Source: Dactylonectria macrodidyma
Taxonomy: Eukaryota; Ascomycota; Sordariomycetes; Hypocreales; Nectriaceae
Assembly (NCBI GenBank): GCA_020744425.1
Contig: JAGMUV010000014.1
Location: forward strand, 372,001 to 436,000
DNA length: 64,000 nt
Direction of reading: 5' to 3'
In this document: in pieces, positions 56,083 through 64,000 of the stretch
Position numbering within the stretch: position 1 is the stretch's first letter
Layout: each line of letters begins with the position of its first letter
Notes under the pieces: generated by a model
Database searches by the model: none
What the model saw: the letters and a program-made list of their open reading frames with translations, nothing else
What the model was told of the DNA's origin: nothing
Made by a program: the position numbers and the translations under genes

Positions 56083-58284
56083 AATGACGGAAAGTGAGTG
56101 TCTCAGGATGTACAGGTGATGCGCGAGAAAGCAAGCATTAGAAGCTCCTGATGAAGCAGTGGATGGGGTAGATGAAGCAGAAGATGATGCTTGCCCTCTT
56201 ATATTCCCAACCCAACTTCTCGTCTTTCAAAGTTAAAACGATACGGCTGTCGCGAATGGGAGGTAGGAATCGGCAAAGTCTGTGCCGCAGCGCAGATGAC
56301 ATCTCACCAACACTAACACCCCCCACGTCACTCACGTCACACTCTGTCATGATGAAGCGAATGCTCCCCTATCTCAAAGGGTAGAAGATCGCCAGAAATT
56401 CATGAGTTGATGATTACAGAGAGCATCAAAAATTGTAGACGAAAATGACGAATCGACCCCGACCACTTTCGTGGTCATGGCGTGTGGTCACCTCTGCCAC
56501 ACTTTTAATGATGGCAGCGTTGAAGCCATCACCACAATAGCTCTCGGATGCTAAAGTGCCGGAGGATCTGCATCAGATACTGCCAAGAACGAGACAGGCC
56601 TGAATTTCCTTGGCTTTGACCATCAAAGCTAGCGGATGATCCTTTTCTGAAAGGCAACTGCCAGATGGCCCGAGGCGAAATCTGGGGTTTCGACATTGGT
56701 GGTTCAGATAACGTGATTGATCCGCGCTCTTAGCACCGACGTTGGGCGGCTCAAACCCACAGCCAGCGAATCAGCGGCACCACTATTCGATCACGTATTG
56801 TTAAGCGTAAAACCAAGGTAATGAATATCTTCTTTTTATGCTTGGCGACGGTTGTGCCTGTTGATCAGCCGAGTTTTCCGCGAGTTCATACCAGGTATTC
56901 GGGTGAGCGTGTCCTTCAAAACCGGCGGGCGCCTTACTTGTTCCAGATTCACGTGGATGAACCCAGATAACACTGCAAGATTAAATTTCCAGCATGAAAG
57001 ACGAGCGTTTTCTTCTCTCTGAGGCAGCGGTGTCATCAGGCAGCGTTCGGACGTGTTGTGTCCTGGATTGGTCCACCGCATGGGTAGTATGCGTCGGTCC
57101 GTCGGCGTGGATCTTCCATAAGTCTGAAAGGAATGGAAGTCGCAATCGCAGCTAATGAGACGTCTCGTCCCAAGTCTGAAGCTATTGTGACGATCATCCA
57201 CATATCGAGTTTGGCGTCCCATATTAGATTCTCAAGCTGACTCCCGATGTGACCAGTTCGGCAATGTGCCACAGCTGGCCCGGACACAACTACCCCCACG
57301 AGAACACTGGGGAATCTGTGCGTACATGAAGTATCCATGAGTCAAGCTGCACTAGATTTGTCCTGAAAGGAAGCTCATGAGGCCATCAGAGCCCTTTTAT
57401 GGTATAGTGTTGGAGGGCCAATTTCCCTTCTTGGGGTGACTTAAGCCACTGCCGTGGTCAACTCTGACCAGACATGGACAGATTTGAAGTCAAAGAGATG
57501 ACATAGAGAATCCAACCAGACTATGGCATCATCCTGCATAATTGCTGATCGGAATAAGCTTCGATACGTGGCACAGACACTAAACACCAAGGTGACCAGG
57601 GGAGAATAGTCTAAGAAAGGTCAGTGTCAATCCATTGTCTTGAATATCTCATGCTCATAGGTTCCAAAGTGGTCAAGCTAGTGATCCAAGAACGTACATT
57701 TGTTGAAAGGGCTATTCCTGTTTCGTAGGCTTCAATGCGGCAGATGGGCAAATCATCACACCTCGCCGCTACACATAACATGGCACTACTACCATTAGCT
57801 GAGAGGCCGATCACCTATTCAGAAAGTTTTGTGTTGATCAAAAAGACGAGTGATCAGAAGCTTGCTTTCCTGATTACCACTTGCCCTTTTTCTTGCCATC
57901 ACATCATCTGAACTAGACAGCATCCAGCAAAGATGGCAGCGACGGACCGGACAGAAGAGCTGTTGGGCTCGGAGATTGCGATATCCGAGTTGAAAACAAC
58001 AGCATGATGCTGTATTGTGTCTTTATGAGGCTTGATGATACAATTCAATGGACTGGAATAGGAGGTAATGGGAGTGGTGACGATCAGAGAAGAGGTTGGA
58101 TGAGGAGAAAAAAGCAGATCAAGGAAGACATCATCGTCGATGGTGCTTCATCAAGTATATATTCTCCAGAAACTCCCTCAAACATTCTCATCATTCAACC
58201 CACACAAACAACTTGCTCATTCATCCCAACAAGAACTAGCAACACTGATTGGGGTCACTTACACGTCTTTGCAAGTTCTTCAAG
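56083..58284. other. divergent gene-free stretch, bicupin to SBP-like gene
   Basis: 2.2 kb between divergent genes, both encoding secreted proteins. Two overlapping open frames (56836-57222 and 57036-57338, minus) lack domains or signal peptides and are not called. Confidence 0.45.
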
Positions 58285-59954
58285 ATGCCTTCTCTGGTTT
58301 CTCTCACAGCCCTCGTTGGCTACTTGGCCACACGCACGTCGGCCCTCAGTCTGCCGCCCTTGATTCCTGCAATCCCTGGTGTGACTGAGCCTCTGGCTTC
58401 AAACGCCCCTCCACTGCCCATCCTGCAGGTGCCCACTCCTCCTTTGGACAGCCCTCCCTTTGAGGTGTCCAACATCAAGCCCAAGAAGATCGGCTACTTC
58501 TGGACTGGCTCGGGCGACAACCAGCACAAGGATTTCTTGGCTACTGTCAGTCTGGATGACGTAAGACCACTCATTCCGTTTACTTTTCAAATCCCAATCA
58601 CTAACATTATCAAGGATACCTTCGGTACATTCATCCATATCACGGATGTCCCATCCAGTGGCAACTCTCCTCACCACCTTGGCCCATCTATCGATGGAAA
58701 ACTTTTGGTCGGTGGCGGCCTTTTGTCTCTCTTGAAGACTCAGGATACGGCCTTCTACTTCGACTCTTCGGACCCGTACCACCCCAAGTTTAGCCACAGC
58801 AACAGGGGTCTTCTGGGCTCCATCACCGACGAGATCCGGGCCAAACCTGAGGGGTAGGTATTTTCTTCTCTTCTTTATTATTCTCTATCTAACCGTTCGT
58901 GGCAGTGGTTTCTTTATCACCTACATGGGTAGCGCTGTTGGCACTTCCCCTGGCCGTCTTATCGAGACTGACGCTGGTGGCAACATCATCCACGAGTGGC
59001 CCGAGGATGTCAAGAGCACTCTCAACATTCTTGAGCAGCAGTTCTCACCCCACGGCCTGAGCATCGACTGGAAGAAGAAGCTCATCCTCACCTCTGACTT
59101 TGTCGTGCCCCTGTCCATTCTGAAGCCCACTACCGGAATCCAGAAGGCCGACACTCTGCGTCTCTGGGATCTTGACACTCGCAGAATCATCTCTACCATT
59201 ACTATCCCTAACGTAGGCAACAAATCGACGTATTCTAAACTGGACGTTGTTGACATCATCACAGGGACAAGGCATCCAGGACGTCAAATTCATTCCCGGT
59301 AACAAGGAGAGTGCTGCTATTGCAACGTGAGTACTGCACCGTGTTGTCAAAACAAAAGAACACGGCTAACCGTTGTGCACAGTGCTGTCGGCCCTGGCCA
59401 AGTCTGGATCATCTACCCCTTCCGCAAAGACTCCAAGGGCAACCAGGGTGTTGCTGAGCTTCTGTACGATCTTGGAAGCAAGGCCAAGAACGCCCTTGCC
59501 ATCTACTCTGACATCTCGGACGATGGCAAGCTCGCCTACTTTACCATCACCCTCGGAAACCACATTGCCGCTCTCGATATCTCAGACCTCAACAATGTCA
59601 AGCGCCTTGATGACCCTAATGAGCAGCAGCCCATCATCGGTCCCCACTACGTCAAGATCTCCCCTGACAAGAAGAACCTTTTGGTCACTGGATACTTTGT
59701 TCAAGCAGGAGATGTATGTCATCCTTCCAATACCCGCTAAAATACTTTCTAACATGCTTGTTTCACAGATCTCCGTCGTTAACACACCTGGCGACTACAA
59801 GGGTCACTGGATTGACATTCTCGATGACGGTTCCCTCAGCTTCAATCGATCCATCGACTTTGAGTCCATCTTCACCAAGGGCCGTGGAGGTGCTCGACCT
59901 CACAGCTCCGTCATCTTCGACTTGACTGACCCAGAGAACCCCATCTACTACTAA
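58285..59954 (+). CDS. secreted SBP56-like (selenium-binding protein/methanethiol oxidase fold) protein
   Basis: Signal peptide MPSLVSLTALVGYLATRTSA, then a beta-propeller protein of about 460 residues. Motifs shared with the SBP56 family include SGNSPHHLGPS, GGFFITYMGSA, FSPHGLSIDW, GQGIQDVKFIPG and GPHYVKISPD. Six exons are seen. The first intron (58561-58614, 54 bp) is a multiple of three without a stop and would be read through if not spliced. Others lie at 58854-58905 and near 59212-59263, 59326-59382 and 59714-59768. Family members are copper-dependent methanethiol oxidases in bacteria and humans; a secreted fungal form has no settled role. The C-terminus DPENPIYY is complete. Confidence 0.8.
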
Positions 59955-60484
59955 GTGGTGGCTCCAAGTCTTGGACTCTACAAGAAGCTTGACTACAGGA
60001 TTGGTAAATATTATCGCCTATGTCTGCCTAAGGCGATGGGGGTTTAAGTGGCTTTGACGGGACCCAGGAACGCGGCCGCTTGTGCTCGTCCTTGCCTTTT
60101 CAGCTATCTACAATGTTTTCACTTTTTCTATACTCGCTCTATGAGTGTAATTCTATTTTCCACCTGCCACTCTCGTTTAATTAAGTAATGAATACCAATA
60201 TGAGTCTAGCAATGTACTTCATTTTCAATCATGTTATGTCATCACAGGTTATTCGTCGAACCCGCACCGTGCAGGAAGTGTGAGTAGTCAAAGTCATAAT
60301 GTCCGTCATGAAACAACGGGCGAAACGAATAAGACACCGAGCCCTCGCCCAACTGGATATCTAACACCGAAATTACAACGAATTTAGCTCTCGTGTTCAA
60401 TAAACTCGTTACGAATTGAGTGATGACAAGCAATGTGATTCTAGGAAAGGAAGCTGATAAAGTTGAAATACTGATCTCCGTCCT
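59955..60484. other. intergenic between SBP-like gene and HET pseudogene
   Basis: 530 bp containing the convergent 3' ends. Nothing was recognised. Confidence 0.4.
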
Positions 60485-62862
60485 TCAAACGATCGAAATG
60501 GTCTTTCTTTCCCACTCTTCAAGAAATGATTCTTCACTTTCAGGGAACTGACGGTGAGCTAGATCTACAATGCGCAGGTCCACTCGCGTCATTCCCACTC
60601 GACGATAGACCAAGCGAGCTTTGTTAACCTCTTCGAGAAACAAGCCGCAAAGCTTGCTGTCGAAAAATCGAGTGCCTTCCACAGAACTCTTTTCGCCTTG
60701 TGACGACAAACTACCCAAATGCAGGGCACAAAACTTTCCCGTAGCCGCTGGCATCTCGTCAAAGGAAGAAGTGCATCGTCCCCAACCTAGTTTATCTCGC
60801 GGCGCATCGCCCTCTTGATAATGTGTCCATGGAAGCCACGGATAAGCCTTAGTGAAGCCGTCTTGCCCGAGTTCAATCATCCACTTCCGCCTTGTATTTC
60901 AGCCGTAATCATCTTCTCGACAATCAGTATCCCTTCCACTGGCCAGGAGGATGGCACCGTATGACGCGTCGGATAGAGGTCCTGCCTGCGACACACAGCT
61001 CTGTACAGAAAGGAGGCCTCCTTTGATTCCAGTCGTATGTTGAGGAGAAGCCGTAAGCCCAGATGCAAGGTATGTCTCGCAGCCAACGCTGGTCGCTGTC
61101 TTGGAACCAACAATATCCCATTGGCGACTGTACCAATCTTCGGTCAATGTCTCTGGCTGTATAGGGCCCGAAATTGAAGCCCAGCTCCAAGTTGGGATAC
61201 CTACCACTTGACGCCGCTCCATCGACTGTCCATACCCTGTGCGACATATAAAATTCTCACGTAAGAGACTCTGGGGGATCCTACGCCAAAGCAAACCACT
61301 GAGCATGTTTCCAGCGAATATGCCAGCATGGTAGGGCTCCTGAAGCCTTGTTTGGAACAGGGCCGCAATGCTGGCCAGGGCAGGAAGGACATCAGACTCG
61401 ATACTCAACGACCTGTAGGAATAATTCTGGACAAGTCGCAGCCACGAAGTATGACACTCGTCCCTCTGGATAGGGTTAAGAGATTGGATCTGCAGAGGTC
61501 CTTCTGGTGGCTGTTGTTGCATCAAATATGATGGCAACGCCAGCTTGTGAGAGACAAATTGTGCTGCCGTCACCCGTCGCAAAGAAGGATCGTCACTCAA
61601 GAAGAGAGGCAGAATGGAACCCACCTCCTTCATGCAATGCTCACATTCCCAATAGATCTGGTCGCGCGTGTAGTGTAGTGTCCGTGGTGATAACACAAGT
61701 TCTTAGAGAGCCCAACCACGCATCCCCAGGCGGCTGTGGTATCCCACAATCCAGTCATGATCGCGCTGATACTTGGGTTGCGTGACATAAAACCAGTCAT
61801 CCATCTCAAGTTTTTTGCTCTTGAGTGGCAGTTTTATGGGTTCAAACTTCACATAACGGTCGCTGAAAATGTCATCGTGGCAATTTTTGGCTCTTGCCGC
61901 AGCAATGTTCATAGCGCAGTTCATGTAAATGGTCCCCAGTTGACTAGACTCTGCTTCCCAATCTGCGACAGAATCCTGTATGATGCACAAGGAGTCGATA
62001 CATAGGTATCGGTATCCCAGGTTTCTCGTGATGATGACAGCATCCGCGAAAGTCCTTGGGAGCGTATCCATCGGAATCCCGCTGAGGCGCTGCTCGAGTG
62101 TATCCGTCGTAGTCCTCAAGGGTGACACGCCGCCCCAGCAATGGCTCAACGTCACCCATTCCATCCGATCATCGGTCTCTTTTTGAGAATGAATCTTCAA
62201 GCGAGGTTCCATCAAGCCGTCAGATAGTCCCACGTCGTTAGTCCTACTTGGCCGAAAGGGTTGGGTACCATGCCGCTCAGTCTTTGATCGTGCTACACAT
62301 CGGTCTCGCCACCCCTTTGCAAGAGCGAAGCATTCTTTGGAAGCAGTTGAATAGGGCAAAAGCCTATGATGAATTTTTGCAGCCGCGGCTGGCCTAGACT
62401 CATCACAGCTTTGCATTAGTCATGTGTGAGGATTCGCGAACTCCACATGTCTTACATTTGATCCAATTCCAATTCTCGAGGCGTTCTCTCGAGACAAACA
62501 TAGAAATATGCCAGCACGCGGCCCCCACTCCTTACCTCCCCCGGCGAGTCATTGAGGGAGAGATCTGAGTCGTGGATCGTATATATCTTGATAGAATCGG
62601 GGCGGCCGCGTCTCCTCTCCGAATAACCAGCTGAGAGGCTCAAGTAGATCTGTTCTTCCTTTCAAGCATCCCCGGGTTTGTCATTCCACAATCTTTGAGA
62701 TATAGTCGTGTGGATTTGACTACAGAACTCGCAGCTGGTGCAATTTTGGAGTTCCGCAAAAGTTCGATGATGTGGGTATCCAGGATTGGTACAAGGCGAA
62801 TAACTACCAGTATCCTCCCTCAGTTGATCAAAGTCAATATTCTCGCATAAAGCGCACAACAT
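60485..62862 (-). pseudogene. HET-domain (heterokaryon incompatibility) gene with three in-frame stops
   Basis: Two exons, 62456-62862 and 60485-62408 (47-bp intron with GTAAGA...CAAAG), form one frame of 777 codons, the usual HET-protein size. The N-terminus MLCALCENIDF with CTSCEFCSQI is typical. The HET domain has WVTLSHCWGG, then LPRTFADAVIITRNLGYRYL and CIDSLCIIQDS, and further on RGWAL and LSPRTLHYTRDQIYWECE. Stops interrupt this frame at 62662-62664 (TGA), 61703-61705 (TAA) and 60899-60901 (TGA). The TAA lies inside the conserved block where relatives have Gln. There is no frameshift. Each stop is one C-to-T step from CGA or CAA. HET proteins trigger cell death on fusion of unlike strains; this allele is probably non-functional. 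Tiny unrecognised introns are less likely. Confidence 0.8.
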
Positions 62863-63811
62863 GTTAAGTTATGAGGAAATGAATCGTCACAGTAACGCTC
62901 CAAGTGTATTCCAGGATACGGGGTAAGCATCGTGCAACTGTTGTTGCCTAAAGTCTGACAACGATGATAACCTATGAGACCACAAAAGCGGCCAGGATTG
63001 GCATAATCGCTATAACCAGGATGGCACGCATACATAAATAAGCCACTTCACGAATTTGAGTCGGAGGCTCCGGTTTGAAGTAGCGGTGCAACCAAGCATC
63101 GAAGGTCTTAATATCGACACGGCTATAAGCGCAGAGATAAGAATATTATCCCAAGGTCTTGGTTTTCTAGCGAGAAAATACATTGAAGCAATTGAGGGGT
63201 AACTAAAAACTATTGATTCAGCCCGAAGGGCGTTTTACTCAGTCAGAAAGAATTGAGCATAAAACCTCCTCTGATTGGCTAATTGGCCTGGCCTTGCTCA
63301 ACTCGTGCGCGAATTGGTCGGCTGTTAACGCCACCAAATGAAGGCCTCGCCAGAAACCACCCCCTGAGCGTTGACTAGGTAATAATAACTAGCGAGCTTG
63401 GCAAACTCTCCAAGAGCTTTCAGTTCTTCTTTTCTTCCATGCAATCAATTTGTTGGGTTGCTAAGCACGATCCTGACTGAATAACCCCCGTGCCCCTTAC
63501 TCCTTCCACTAACTTACATAGCGGCTGCTTCCCTTTTCTGTCGAATCTATCAAACCCATCAGGTTGCTAACAGTATCTAGGTTGACATATTACCTCCGCA
63601 GCCAGCCTACCTCTCAAGATTCTCCGGTTACCCTGCCTCCGGGAAGCAGTGCAGTTTCCTCCCTGATCATTCAGACCTGATCTAACTACCTCAAAGACAG
63701 CCTCTCCATCGAGATCTATCACGGTATTAGACGTAAGCCGTCGCAAAGCCCCCCTGCCCGAGCGATATCCAGCAGTCTAGGTGGGTAAGAGGTGGATACA
63801 TATACGGCCAA
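62863..63811. other. intergenic upstream of the HET pseudogene
   Basis: 949 bp between divergent genes, including the HET promoter. No domain-bearing frame was seen. Confidence 0.4.
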
Positions 63812-64000
63812 ATGGAGGACGATATACCCCAGGCAGTTCGAAACTGCCACACCTGCAAGCAAGACCTGCCCGAAGTCGAATTTCGAAGCGTCAAGGACCC
63901 TACGAAGTTTACAAGGGACTGTGCTAGCTGTAGGGCACGCCGAAGGGAACGTGTAGCCGAATCCCGAGCCGCCGTTGCCGCCATGCGGAATATCGCCTTG
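63812..64000 (+). CDS. partial CxxC...CxxC protein, cut by window end
   Basis: An open frame of 63 codons without a stop from ATG 63812 to the window edge. It shows C-x2-C-x21-C-x2-C (Cys12, 15, 37, 40: NCHTCKQDLPEVEF, then DCASCRARRRERV), compatible with a small zinc-binding module, followed by an Arg/Ala/Glu-rich helix. I recall similar short modules at the start of fungal proteins of unknown function, but no family can be named. The real start and extent are unknown. Confidence 0.45.
   Translation, partial: MEDDIPQAVRNCHTCKQDLPEVEFRSVKDPTKFTRDCASCRARRRERVAESRAAVAAMRNIAL

Noticed and set aside
56836..57338. two overlapping minus-strand frames between bicupin and SBP-like genes
   Set aside because: No recognisable family and no consistent exon joining. 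They could be decayed remnants, but this cannot be supported.

Overview
The window reads as nuclear DNA of a filamentous ascomycete, most likely a Sordariomycete and possibly Hypocreales. The genes carry short introns (about 45-110 bp, GT...AG), both tRNAs lack an encoded CCA, one tRNA has a canonical intron after position 37, and the gene repertoire is fungal (HET protein, ILM1, TRAPP-II Trs130, NatB Mdm20, fungal PLC). Assignments rest on reading motifs by eye; no database search was possible.

Layout. 0.5-10 kb: an ABCC-type multidrug ABC transporter (minus), a 3.2-kb gene-free stretch, and a secreted, tandem-repeat, Kex2-type precursor (plus). 10.3-22.2 kb: a housekeeping block with tRNA-Leu(CAG), the NatB auxiliary subunit, a four-exon twin-CX9C gene (COX23 type), the geranylgeranyltransferase-I beta subunit, ILM1 and a CAMK-type kinase. 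25.5-29.6 kb: phospholipase C, a TMEM205-like membrane protein and an O-methyltransferase. 29.6-38 kb: a gene-poor stretch with a few small tandem repeats, ending in a pyrimidine-rich leader before a SCOC/Slo1-type coiled-coil gene. 40.5-48.9 kb: tRNA-Thr(CGT), TRS130, MRI1 and a secreted M20 peptidase. 49.0-54.0 kb: a complete-looking DNA transposon. 54.5-64 kb: a secreted bicupin (oxalate decarboxylase type), a secreted SBP56-like protein, a HET gene interrupted by three in-frame stops, and a partial CxxC gene at the window end.

The most interesting object is the transposon at 49038-54014. It has perfect 35-bp terminal inverted repeats, flanking 5-bp direct repeats (GGTGG), and three intact genes: a small Cys-rich protein (DUF3716-like), a DDE integrase-fold transposase with an N-terminal HTH, and a protein with a SUMO-interaction-like motif. 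The palindrome CGTACG recurs through it, including three copies exactly 10 bp apart upstream of the third gene. Integrity, symmetric ends and atypical base composition suggest recent activity. It sits 190 bp upstream of a peptidase start codon.

Second is the repeat precursor at 8880-9887. It has a signal peptide and five roughly 50-residue units separated by 10-residue linkers, every piece ending in KR. This is the architecture of Kex2-processed repeat proteins, from which fungal ribosomal peptides and secreted signals are cut. Third is the HET pseudogene, whose three stops can each be explained by one C-to-T change.
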